From the NCBI GenBank assembly GCA_020628645.1, contig JAHDES010000001.1, forward strand, positions 1 to 64,000: DNA of 64,000 bases. Reading direction: 5' to 3'. Position numbers and translations under genes: made by a program. The notes under the pieces are model-generated. The model had not been told where the DNA came from. It worked only from the letters and a program-made list of their open reading frames with translations, and did no database searches. This document shows positions 8,880-17,095 of this stretch, one piece after another (the stretch's first letter is position 1; every line of letters starts with the position of its first letter). The stretch comes from Saprospiraceae bacterium (GTDB taxonomy: Bacteria > Bacteroidota > Bacteroidia > Chitinophagales > Saprospiraceae).

Positions 8880-10385
8880 ATGCAGAACGAACTAGTTGTT
8901 TACAACAGTCTTAATCGAAAAAAAGAAACGTTTACACCCTTAGAGGAAGGGTATATTGGTATGTATGTTTGTGGGCCCACGGTCTACAGTGATGTTCATC
9001 TTGGTAACTGTCGTACCTTTACTAGTTTTGATGTGATTTATCGCTATTTATTGTATCAAGGTTATAAAGTGCGCTATGTAAGAAATATTACGGATGTCGG
9101 ACACTTGGAAGGAGACACAGACATTGGCGCAGAAGATAAAATTTCTAAAAAAGCACGTTTGGAACGCCTCGAACCGATGGAAGTAGTACAACGCTATACC
9201 AATGGCTTTCATGATATGATGCGTATTTTCAATAACCATTCTCCTAGCATCGAACCTCGTGCTACGCAACACATCATTGAGCAAATTGAAATGGTACAAG
9301 CGATTATAGATAATGGCTTAGGATATGTCAAAAATGGCTCAGTCTATTTTAATACGGTCAAATTTGCGAAAAGCAATGCAGGTTATGGAAAATTATCTGG
9401 GCGCATTATAGAAGATTTGGTAGCAGAATCAAGAGACGATCTCAAACATCAAGATGAGAAAAATCATCCTTCCGATTTTGCCATTTGGATAAAAGCTGAT
9501 CCTTCCCATATCATGCGTTGGAATTCGCCTTGGTCAGAAGGCTTCCCTGGCTGGCACTTGGAGTGTTCTGCCATGAGTACTAAATATTTGGGTAAAACTT
9601 TTGATATTCATGGTGGTGGAAATGACTTAAAATTCCCACATCACGAAAATGAAATTGCTCAAAATCATGGCGCATGTGGCTGCGCCCCTGCTCGCTATTG
9701 GTTACATACCAATATGTTGCTGATGAATGGCAAAAAAATGTCAAAAAGTGATGGTAATTCCATTACACCCGAAGAATTATTTACAGGCGATAGCCCACAT
9801 GTAAGTAAAGGTTATAGTCCTATGGTGATTCGTTTCTTTATGCTACAATCGCATTATAGAAGTACACTAGATTTGACAGATGATGCCCTTTTAGCAGCAG
9901 AGAAAGGCTATCGTCGATTAATGGAAGGCAATCAGATTTTACAAAAATTGGATGGCGCGACTGGAAGTACCGATGCTAGTTTAGATCAAGAAATTCGAGC
10001 TGCTATAGCAGGATGTGTTGCTGATATGAATGATGATTTTAATAGTCCAAAAGCACTAGCAGGTCTGTTTGAATTGGTTTCTAAAGTAAATAGTCTCAAA
10101 GCAGGTCATATTGCAATGAGCGAAATTTCTGCCGAAACATTGGACGCCTTAAAGCAACATTTTTCAGATTTCATCTATACGATTTTTGGTTTAAAAGATG
10201 ATACGCACGCAGGTGATAATGGCAATGGTACGATGGATGGTTTGATGCAATTAATTATAGATATTCGTCAAAATGCCCGTGCTACGAAAGATTGGGGTAC
10301 GTCTGATAAGATTCGTGATTCTTTGAAAGCCTTAAACATTGTCTTAAAGGATGGAAAAGATGGAACAAATTGGGTGAAGGAGTAG
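8880..10385 (+). CDS. cysS: Cysteinyl-tRNA synthetase
   Basis: This 501-residue class I synthetase charges tRNA-Cys in the cytoplasm. The HIGH box appears as HLGN after the MYVCGPTVYSDV segment, and KMSKS is at 286-290. The zinc site that selects cysteine is intact: Cys in MYVCGPT, Cys in WHLECSAMS, and His and Glu in the FPHHENEIAQ segment. The C-terminal helical DALR-type part and anticodon-binding region follow, with a slightly longer Asp- and Gly-rich insert near residue 445. It is a stand-alone gene followed by a spacer with a tandem 13-mer. Confidence 0.97.
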   Translation: MQNELVVYNSLNRKKETFTPLEEGYIGMYVCGPTVYSDVHLGNCRTFTSFDVIYRYLLYQGYKVRYVRNITDVGHLEGDTDIGAEDKISKKARLERLEPMEVVQRYTNGFHDMMRIFNNHSPSIEPRATQHIIEQIEMVQAIIDNGLGYVKNGSVYFNTVKFAKSNAGYGKLSGRIIEDLVAESRDDLKHQDEKNHPSDFAIWIKADPSHIMRWNSPWSEGFPGWHLECSAMSTKYLGKTFDIHGGGNDLKFPHHENEIAQNHGACGCAPARYWLHTNMLLMNGKKMSKSDGNSITPEELFTGDSPHVSKGYSPMVIRFFMLQSHYRSTLDLTDDALLAAEKGYRRLMEGNQILQKLDGATGSTDASLDQEIRAAIAGCVADMNDDFNSPKALAGLFELVSKVNSLKAGHIAMSEISAETLDALKQHFSDFIYTIFGLKDDTHAGDNGNGTMDGLMQLIIDIRQNARATKDWGTSDKIRDSLKALNIVLKDGKDGTNWVKE

Positions 10386-10430
10386 GTTTTGTTGATCGTG
10401 TTGCTGAGAGAAGAGGGGCACTTCGTTTTT

Positions 10431-10459
10431 AGACCGCTCCGCTGAGAGACCGCTGCGCT
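10431..10459. repeat. Tandem 13-mer in the cysS 3' spacer
   Basis: AGACCGCTCCGCT (10431-10443) recurs as AGACCGCTGCGCT (10447-10459) with one change. It lies in a spacer with further TAGAC / TAGATT motifs, similar in style to the spacers at 13625-13742 and 16996-17095. Confidence 0.45.
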
Positions 10460-10660
10460 TTTAGACTTTTGATCACTATGCTCATAGATTGTTGTTATAA
10501 TTTCATGGTTTGTAGTGGTTAATTTATTTTTCTTATTAAACTTTTTATAAATAATACTGTCAAAGAAAGAGATGGGTGTATTTAGAATAGTAAATTCATA
10601 GAGTCACTACTCTTAATATCCCTACTCTCTCTTCTCAATAAATCGTCAAACAATAAAAAA

Positions 10661-11671
10661 ATGCACCAATATTTCCGTTATAGTTTTTTGATTCTATTTG
10701 CAGGCATTATAATTTTCTCTTGTATGCATTGTGAAAGTGATCCTACCAATACTACAGAAGACGCAGTTGTGGATGTTCCAAAAAGAAAGGAGTATAAAAT
10801 TCCTCGATTTAATAGAGATTCTGCTTATGCCTATGTGCAAAAACAAGTGAATTTTGGGCCACGTGTTCCTAATATGGCATCTCATACCGCATGTAAAGAA
10901 TGGCTCGTTGGAAAATTCAAAGAATTTGGCGCATCAGTCATAGAACAAGATTTTCAAGCAACTGCTTACACAGGTACTGTTTTAAATAGTACAAATATCA
11001 TTGCTAGTTATAATCTTGATGCTGACGAACGAATCCTTCTTGCTGCGCATTGGGATACGCGACATATTGCCGATAAGGATAATGAACGAACAGAAGAACC
11101 CATTGATGGTGCAGATGATGGTGGAAGTGGTGTAGCTGCCCTTTTAGAAATTGCACGACAAATCAATCTGACAGGTATTGATCTTGGTGTAGATATAGTC
11201 TTATTTGATGCAGAGGATCATGGCGAAGAAAATGGAGATACGCCAGATACTTGGTGTCTGGGGTCACAATATTGGAGTAAAACACCTCATAAAGCAGGCT
11301 ATCGTGCAAAATTTGGTGTTTTGTTAGATATGATAGGCTCTAAAAATGCCCGTTTCCCAAAAGAAGGCGTCTCTATGAAATACGCCCCTCAATTGGTGAA
11401 TAAAATCTGGAAACTAGGACAAAACATGGGCTATGGCAATCACTTTGTCAATACACCTGTAGGAGGCATTACCGACGACCATTATTATGTAAATGAGATT
11501 GCTCGAATCCCTATGATTGACATTATTAATTTACCAGGTGGCACAAAAACCTTTGGTCATTATCACCATACACATGACGACAATATTGATGTGATTGATA
11601 AACGTGTACTTGGCGCAACAGGACAAGTGGTCTTAGCAGCTATTTATCGAGAAAATAATGGTACGCTTTAA
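10661..11671 (+). CDS. Glutaminyl-peptide cyclotransferase-like M28-family lipoprotein
   Basis: The 336-residue protein has a lipoprotein-type leader (hydrophobic to residue 20, Cys21 and Cys24) and an M28 zinc-hydrolase fold. Key segments are AAHWDTRH (His130 region), GADDGGSGVAALLEIAR, LFDAEDHGEE and HTHDDNID near the C-terminus, the order seen in bacterial glutaminyl cyclases, which turn N-terminal Gln into pyroglutamate and use one zinc held by Asp, Glu and His. An aminopeptidase role remains possible. N-terminal Gln cyclisation is common on exported Bacteroidota proteins after signal cleavage, which fits an envelope location. It overlaps the next gene by 14 bp. Confidence 0.85.
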   Translation: MHQYFRYSFLILFAGIIIFSCMHCESDPTNTTEDAVVDVPKRKEYKIPRFNRDSAYAYVQKQVNFGPRVPNMASHTACKEWLVGKFKEFGASVIEQDFQATAYTGTVLNSTNIIASYNLDADERILLAAHWDTRHIADKDNERTEEPIDGADDGGSGVAALLEIARQINLTGIDLGVDIVLFDAEDHGEENGDTPDTWCLGSQYWSKTPHKAGYRAKFGVLLDMIGSKNARFPKEGVSMKYAPQLVNKIWKLGQNMGYGNHFVNTPVGGITDDHYYVNEIARIPMIDIINLPGGTKTFGHYHHTHDDNIDVIDKRVLGATGQVVLAAIYRENNGTL

Positions 11672-12374
11672 CTTTCTCCTGAGGATTGCGCTAATCGCGC
11701 TGATATTTTTGTTCTGTTTTTCTTGTGCAACACAAGATGACGAAACAATTGCTCCAAATGAACCTCCTATTGGTAAAATAGACACCCTCTCCTATCTTGC
11801 TTTGGGCGATTCCTATACAATAGGTCAGGGCGTGGATACCTCCTTTCGATGGCCTCTTCAATTGGCAGATTCTCTTTTACAGTTTGATTTTGTTCTTTCT
11901 CCTGTGGATATAATCGCAAAAACGGGTTGGAGAACAGATCAATTAATGGATGCAATGGTAGAAGAAGAAGTTTTAGCCTATGATTTAGTTTCTTTATTAA
12001 TTGGGGTGAATAATCAATTTCAGAATCAACCTATTGACAATTTCAAGACTGATTTTGGTATTTTATTGGATAGATGTATTGACATTGTAGGAACTACCGA
12101 ACGTGTATTCGTCGTTTCTATCCCAGATTATGGGGTAACGCCTTTTGGAAGTAGCAATAGCGAACAAATTGCACAGGAATTGGATGAATATAATGCTTTT
12201 ATGGCACAAGTTTGTACAGACTTAAATATTCCTTTTATCAACATAACAGAAATCTCGAGAGAACTTGGTGCCACAGAAGGAGCATTAGCATCTGATAATT
12301 TACACCCAAGTGGCATGCAATACAGCAAATGGGTTCAAGAGATGTTACCACAAGTCTTAAATCTATTCAACTAA
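11658..12374 (+). CDS. SGNH/GDSL-family esterase lipoprotein
   Basis: A 238-residue lipoprotein (leader to FCFSC near residue 22) with the SGNH hydrolase blocks in order: ALGDSYTIG with the nucleophilic Ser, AKTGW with Gly, LLIGVNNQ with Asn and SDNLHPSG with the Asp-His pair. It should be an extracytoplasmic esterase or acyl hydrolase; substrate unknown. The start overlaps the M28 gene by 14 bp and the macro-domain gene begins 9 bp after its stop, so the three genes almost certainly share a transcript. Confidence 0.88.
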   Translation: MVRFNFLLRIALIALIFLFCFSCATQDDETIAPNEPPIGKIDTLSYLALGDSYTIGQGVDTSFRWPLQLADSLLQFDFVLSPVDIIAKTGWRTDQLMDAMVEEEVLAYDLVSLLIGVNNQFQNQPIDNFKTDFGILLDRCIDIVGTTERVFVVSIPDYGVTPFGSSNSEQIAQELDEYNAFMAQVCTDLNIPFINITEISRELGATEGALASDNLHPSGMQYSKWVQEMLPQVLNLFN

Positions 12375-12383
12375 AAATAACAC

Positions 12384-12842
12384 ATGAAAACTGTAAAAGG
12401 AGACTTAATCCACCTTGCTAAAAAAGGGCATTTTGATGTTATTATTCACGGCTGCAATTGCTTCTGTACGATGGGTGCTGGTATTGCTAAAACGATTAAA
12501 AAAGAATTTCCACCAGCCTTTGAAGCAGATTGTACCACACTCCGTGGAGATGAAGGCAAACTGGGCACCATCAGTTTTGCTAAAATTCAACTAACAAATA
12601 CAAATTTCACAATAATCAATGCATATACTCAATATCATTGGAGTGGTTCGGGTGTGAAAGCCAATTATGATGCTATTCGAGCTGCTTTTAAGGAGGTAAA
12701 AACAAAATTTTCAGGATTACGAATCGGATATCCAGCCATTGGAGCGGGTTTGGCAGGTGGAGACTGGGCTATCATTGCTGCGATTATTGAGGAAGAATTA
12801 GCTGGAGAAGACCACACATTTGTAGAGTTTATGCCTTTATAA
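12384..12842 (+). CDS. Macro-domain (ADP-ribose-binding) protein
   Basis: The 152-residue cytoplasmic protein is a single macro domain: VKGDLIHLAKKGHFDVIIHGCNC, the ADP-ribose loop TMGAGIA (29-35), NAYTQYHW and a GYPAIGAGLAGGDW phosphate-binding loop. This GCNCF...GAGIA subgroup, like yeast Poa1p, includes ADP-ribose phosphatases and hydrolases of ADP-ribosyl groups. No DarT-type toxin gene lies nearby, so a toxin-antitoxin role is not supported. It is the last gene of the three-gene operon, an odd partner for two envelope enzymes. Confidence 0.88.
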   Translation: MKTVKGDLIHLAKKGHFDVIIHGCNCFCTMGAGIAKTIKKEFPPAFEADCTTLRGDEGKLGTISFAKIQLTNTNFTIINAYTQYHWSGSGVKANYDAIRAAFKEVKTKFSGLRIGYPAIGAGLAGGDWAIIAAIIEEELAGEDHTFVEFMPL

Positions 12843-12877
12843 AAGAAAGTTTATAATTAATCTCCCTCCATCAAATT

Positions 12878-13624
12878 CTACGGCTTCTGATACATTTCTA
12901 AGTTGACCAATCCTATTCGTTGAAAAAAGTGCATTAAAGATACACGCAATACTCCCAAACCATATTTACTAGATCGAACGAAATTGATCGAAGAAGCCTC
13001 TTCAAAATATTTGGTGGGACAAGTCACTTCTGCAATATCAAAACCTGCATAAATGATTTGAGACAACATCTCATTATCAAAGACAAAATCATCATCATTC
13101 GCATTGAAATTAATGCCTTCCAATACTTCACGACTAAAGGCCCGATAACCCGTATGGTATTCGGATAGTTTGTAATTGACCAGAATATTTTGTGTAAAAG
13201 TAAGTAAGCGATTAGCAATGTATTTATACAAAGGCATCCCTCCTTTCAAGGCTCCTTTTCCTAAAATGCGAGACCCTAATACAACGGGATACAATTCATC
13301 TCCGATGATGTTAACCATCGCAGGAATTAATTTCGGGGTATATTGATAATCAGGATGGAGCATAATGACTATATCTCCTCCTAGCTCCAATGCTTTGTTA
13401 TACAATGATTTTTGATTGCCTCCATAGCCTTTATTACTTTCATGGACGATCACGTGTTGAATGCCTATCGAACGAGCCAATTCAGAAGTATTATCTTTAC
13501 TCGCATCATCACAAAGAATCACCTCATCTACCAAATCCATTGGGATTTCGTTATAGGTCTTTTCTAAAGTTAAGGCTGCATTATATGCAGGTAATACGGC
13601 TATGACTTTTTTTCCTTTATACAT
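12878..13624 (-). CDS. Family 2 glycosyltransferase, dolichol-phosphate-mannose-synthase-like
   Basis: The 248-residue GT-A enzyme has VLPAYNAALTLEKT at the N-terminus, the nucleotide-binding CDDASKDNT, NKGYGGNQK, the acidic HPDYQY motif in place of the usual DxD, and the HTGYRAFSREVLE acceptor segment typical of DPM/DPG-like enzymes. It should transfer a sugar from a nucleotide donor to a lipid carrier or glycan at the inner membrane; it has no membrane span of its own. The gene stands alone; the preceding spacer is rich in TAGATTTTTAGA-like words. Confidence 0.87.
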   Translation of the reverse strand: MYKGKKVIAVLPAYNAALTLEKTYNEIPMDLVDEVILCDDASKDNTSELARSIGIQHVIVHESNKGYGGNQKSLYNKALELGGDIVIMLHPDYQYTPKLIPAMVNIIGDELYPVVLGSRILGKGALKGGMPLYKYIANRLLTFTQNILVNYKLSEYHTGYRAFSREVLEGINFNANDDDFVFDNEMLSQIIYAGFDIAEVTCPTKYFEEASSINFVRSSKYGLGVLRVSLMHFFQRIGLVNLEMYQKP

Positions 13625-13742
13625 TACTGATAAGACTTTTAGATTCCTAGATTTTAGATTTTTAGACAGTAATGAGTTTATGTTAAACTTATTATCTATA
13701 AAAGAAAATCTTAATGACTCTTAACGACTCAATGGTTTAAAA

Positions 13743-15014
13743 TTACGCTCCGACTACAATCTGCCACATATTTTCTTTATTCAAGTATTTTTGTGCTAAT
13801 GTACGTAAATCTTGGGGGCTAATGTTTTGAATTGTTTGTTCTAAATTAGTAAAATCATCAAAATCAATATCTTCGACCACCATAGTACGAATCAAATCTG
13901 CTACATTAAACGGCCCATCTAACATATTTAATACCACCCCTAGCATATAATTACGTACCATTTGTAATTCAGATGCAGGAATTAAATCTTGTTGTAAGCG
14001 ATCAAATTCATGATATATTTCTTTTAGACAATTATCCACATGTTCTGTTCCAACTTCCGTACCGATATAAAAACATCCATCATGTATCATACTATCTACA
14101 GTAGAAAAAATATGATACGTATAGCCTTTATCTTCTCGAATATTCATCATCAAACGAGATCCAAAATAGCCTCCTAGGATTGTATTTAAAACTGCAAAAG
14201 GACGACTATCTTCATGTTTTCTGTTAAATAAACGACAACCAATTCTAATAGCAGATTGAATGGTATCTTCTAATGGTAAATGAAGTTGCTGTGGAGAAGG
14301 TGTGCCATTTGGAATAGCTATAGCAGAACGTGTTCCATTGGGTATGGTTTGTCCTAAATGCGTTTCTAACAAACGAAACATAGCGTCATTTGTTTTTCCA
14401 CTAATGATGATCGCACAATTTCCAGCATGATAATGAGTCTTAAAATGCTGTATTAAATCTTCTCGTTTTAAATCTTGATACAATTCAGGGGAGCTATTGT
14501 AGCCATAAGGATGTTCATCTCCAAAAATTCGCGCAGTAACTTCGCGATAGGCAACCACATCTGCTTTTTTATTATTCACCTTAATTTGACGAATACTATT
14601 GGTAATAAAACGATCTAATTCTTCTTGTGGAAAAATAGGGTTGGTTACTATGTCTCGTAAGATGGGCAATAGCTTTTCAAAATGTTTATTGAGACTGTAT
14701 AAAACAATATTAGAAGTATCAAAATTAACTGGAGAAGAAAGCGTGCCTCCATAAAAGTCAACGATTTCAGCAATTTCTAAAGTGTTTTGTGTAGTCGTAC
14801 CTTCTCGTAGCATTCGTGCTGTGGTTCGACCTGCTAATCGTTTTGTTTCTTGCGGACGACCTGCACGAAAGATCAACTCTACTTTAACCACTTCTTGTGT
14901 GCCCAGATGTACTTCATATACAGGAATTCCATTCGAAAGGGTATGAATTTGCGGTTTGGGCAATTGCAAATTTTGGATGGTATGAATGGGTGGAGCAATT
15001 TTGCGGTTGAGCAT
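13743..15014 (-). CDS. M16 (insulinase-like) peptidase homologue lacking the zinc motif
   Basis: The 423-residue protein has the two-lobed M16 fold: ELIFRAGRPQE near the start, the first-domain helix region, and the second-domain KGYTYHIFSTVD and GTEVGTEH segments. Where catalytic relatives carry HxxEH, this one reads AGRTTARML, so it cannot bind the metal and should be the non-catalytic partner of a heterodimer, as in mitochondrial and many bacterial M16 pairs. The catalytic partner, often adjacent in Bacteroidota, is absent from this window. I start at the ATG at 15014 because MLNRKIAPP is the family start and the frame upstream begins only with TTG at 15026. No signal peptide is seen. Confidence 0.85.
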   Translation of the reverse strand: MLNRKIAPPIHTIQNLQLPKPQIHTLSNGIPVYEVHLGTQEVVKVELIFRAGRPQETKRLAGRTTARMLREGTTTQNTLEIAEIVDFYGGTLSSPVNFDTSNIVLYSLNKHFEKLLPILRDIVTNPIFPQEELDRFITNSIRQIKVNNKKADVVAYREVTARIFGDEHPYGYNSSPELYQDLKREDLIQHFKTHYHAGNCAIIISGKTNDAMFRLLETHLGQTIPNGTRSAIAIPNGTPSPQQLHLPLEDTIQSAIRIGCRLFNRKHEDSRPFAVLNTILGGYFGSRLMMNIREDKGYTYHIFSTVDSMIHDGCFYIGTEVGTEHVDNCLKEIYHEFDRLQQDLIPASELQMVRNYMLGVVLNMLDGPFNVADLIRTMVVEDIDFDDFTNLEQTIQNISPQDLRTLAQKYLNKENMWQIVVGA

Positions 15015-15040
15015 AATTCTATACAATTAAAAAAGGGATG

Positions 15041-15048
15041 CAAAGGTA
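15041..15048 (-). promoter_or_regulatory. Candidate -7 element for the M16 gene
   Basis: Minus-strand TACCTTTG, 26 nt before the ATG at 15014. This position supports that start, since the upstream TTG at 15026 would leave almost no leader. A CAAAA (TTTTG) at 15063-15067 is spaced only 14 nt, shorter than usual. Confidence 0.45.
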
Positions 15049-15271
15049 GGGGAAAAAGATGGCAAAACTTGTGGAATGGATTTAAATATTTAAAGGATTA
15101 TCTCTTTTACGATAAAGGATAAATCAAGAACTGTTAAAGGCTCGTTAAATAACGTCCTCCAATTGATTAAAAAGTATCTTTTTTATAATTTATAAGAATA
15201 CAAAATACAGATAAAGCTTAAACTACTTACCAATCACAAAAAATAATTCCTTCATTTAAATACCAAATAAT

Positions 15272-15832
15272 ATGAAAAACATCTTAATTGTAGCATTTCT
15301 ATTGATTTCCTCCTCTATTTTTGCACAAACGTATACCTCTAGTAAACTTCCATATGGTGGGTTTAAAACCGTTAGCTTTTCTGATGAAAAAGGGGATATA
15401 GTCTTAACTATGGAAAAAGATTTTGATACCAAGTACAATGGAAAAAAGAATATGAAATCATTTTTTATCCTAGATAAAAAATATGTCATCACTCGTGAAG
15501 CAAAAGGAATTCAACATGTATATACTGGAAATTGGGAATTAGTAGCAAGCATGACTAAAAAAGGAACAGAAATAATAATAACTGACACTAATACTACTTA
15601 TGCCAAAAAAAAGGACAAGAATCGATTGAATAAAGAAATCTCTTATGTAGACCAAAACAATCAAGTTGCTGGAATTAGCAAACGTCAAAAAAAATCGAGT
15701 CGAATTTTAGAATATACAAATCTAGACGAACAAGAGGAAAATCTTCTATTAATGGCATTAAGTTTACATCAACATATTGAATCCATCAAAAGAGAAGATA
15801 GTTCTACTACTTATCTTACATATGGATTTTAA
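15272..15832 (+). CDS. Secreted protein of unknown function
   Basis: The 186-residue product has a clean signal peptide (residues 1-18, ending IFAQ). The mature part begins with beta-rich segments (GGFKTVSFSDEKGDIVLTMEKD), then a Lys-rich centre and a helical, leucine-containing C-terminus (about 150-175). I do not recognise a family. It stands alone and ends at a strong bidirectional terminator shared with lptG. Confidence 0.65.
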   Translation: MKNILIVAFLLISSSIFAQTYTSSKLPYGGFKTVSFSDEKGDIVLTMEKDFDTKYNGKKNMKSFFILDKKYVITREAKGIQHVYTGNWELVASMTKKGTEIIITDTNTTYAKKKDKNRLNKEISYVDQNNQVAGISKRQKKSSRILEYTNLDEQEENLLLMALSLHQHIESIKREDSSTTYLTYGF

Positions 15833-15853
15833 GCGTGATAAATCCATCATTTG

Positions 15854-15900
15854 AGCCCTAATAGATATCCTTTGAATGGTCTATTAGGGCTTACTTTTTT
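15854..15900. terminator. Bidirectional terminator between convergent genes
   Basis: A perfect 12-bp stem AGCCCTAATAGA (15854-15865) / TCTATTAGGGCT (15880-15891), loop of 14 nt, is followed by TACTTTTTT. It sits between stops at 15832 and 15907. Confidence 0.85.
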
Positions 15901-15906
15901 AGTACT

Positions 15907-16995
15907 CTACTTCTGTGCCCTCGATACCAGCCATATGGCAACTACTAAAAAAATGATATTTGGAATCCAAACGCCTATTATAGCAGGTAAATCTTGATTG
16001 GTAGCAAATGTTTTAGAAAAGCGCGATAAGAAAATAAATATCGCTCCTAAACCGACCCCTAGCGCAATATGTAAACCCATTCCGCCACGTACCTTTCGTG
16101 CTGCAACAGCCATTCCGATAATAGTGAGAATAATAGAGGCAATGGGTTCACTCGTTCGTTTGTGTACTTCTATTTCATAGACTTTTGTATTGCCTAGTCC
16201 TCTTGCCCGTTCCATATTGATGAATTTTTGTAATTCAGGGGAGGTCATCATTTCTTTTTGATTGAGATAGCGAACAAAATCATCAGGATACATATTGAAG
16301 GTCGTATCTAATTTTTCTCCTTGTCCAACGATAATAGATTCTTTTAAACCATTGAACTCCCGTATTTCATAATCGGACAATTGCCAGCGATTGGGCGGAC
16401 CAATCCATTCTGCTTTTTTGGCTTTCATCATATTAACCAATATATTATCCTTGAAGGTTTCGATCCTAAAATCAACGGCAGTCGTATCTCGTTTTCGATA
16501 ACGACGAATAAACGTCTTCGTCTCAGGAGTTATAAACATGTGTATATCTTGGGTTTTTCCCTTATCACTACTTTTCCAAATATAGGTATGCTCAAAATCT
16601 AAGCGGATTTTACTGCCAATGGGAATTAAATAATGATTACAAAATAAATGTACCGCCGCTACCAAACAGCCTCCCATCAAATAAGGCACCATAAATCGAT
16701 TGAAACTAATCCCCGCATTTAATATAGAAATCACCTCTGAATTATACGCCATTCGTGAAGTAAAAAAGACAACAGAAATGAGTACATACAATGGCACTAA
16801 ATGCGAGATAATATACGGAATAAAGTGGAGGTAATAATCAAAAATAATCTCCTTAATGGTTACGGGTTCTTTTATAAAATTATCAATCTTATCACTAAAA
16901 TCAATCACCACCGCAATCAAAGTAAAGATGAAAACGGTAAATAAAAAAGTAAAGATGTACTTCTTAAAAATGTATTGATCTAGTTTTTTAAACAT
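15907..16995 (-). CDS. lptG: LptG/LptF-family LPS export permease (YjgP/YjgQ)
   Basis: The 362-residue inner-membrane protein has six predicted membrane spans: three in the first 125 residues, then a periplasmic beta-jellyroll domain (about 125-265) and three more spans at the C-terminus. This is the layout of LptF/LptG, which with the ATPase LptB pulls lipopolysaccharide out of the inner membrane. Whether it is LptF or LptG cannot be decided from the sequence alone. It lies 100 bp downstream of tgt on the same strand, a gene order I recall from other Bacteroidota. Confidence 0.88.
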   Translation of the reverse strand: MFKKLDQYIFKKYIFTFLFTVFIFTLIAVVIDFSDKIDNFIKEPVTIKEIIFDYYLHFIPYIISHLVPLYVLISVVFFTSRMAYNSEVISILNAGISFNRFMVPYLMGGCLVAAVHLFCNHYLIPIGSKIRLDFEHTYIWKSSDKGKTQDIHMFITPETKTFIRRYRKRDTTAVDFRIETFKDNILVNMMKAKKAEWIGPPNRWQLSDYEIREFNGLKESIIVGQGEKLDTTFNMYPDDFVRYLNQKEMMTSPELQKFINMERARGLGNTKVYEIEVHKRTSEPIASIILTIIGMAVAARKVRGGMGLHIALGVGLGAIFIFLSRFSKTFATNQDLPAIIGVWIPNIIFLVVAIWLVSRAQK

Positions 16996-17095
16996 ATCCT
17001 TTTTTAGATTACTAGATTTTTAGACATTAGACTGCTAGATATTTTTAGATAAAAATCTAACTATCTAAGAGCGAAGCGATCTACAATCTAATGGT

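Noticed and set aside
12384-12842. DarTG-type toxin-antitoxin assignment for the macro-domain gene
   Set aside because: No DarT-like gene lies beside it, and the protein lacks the C-terminal domain of DarG.
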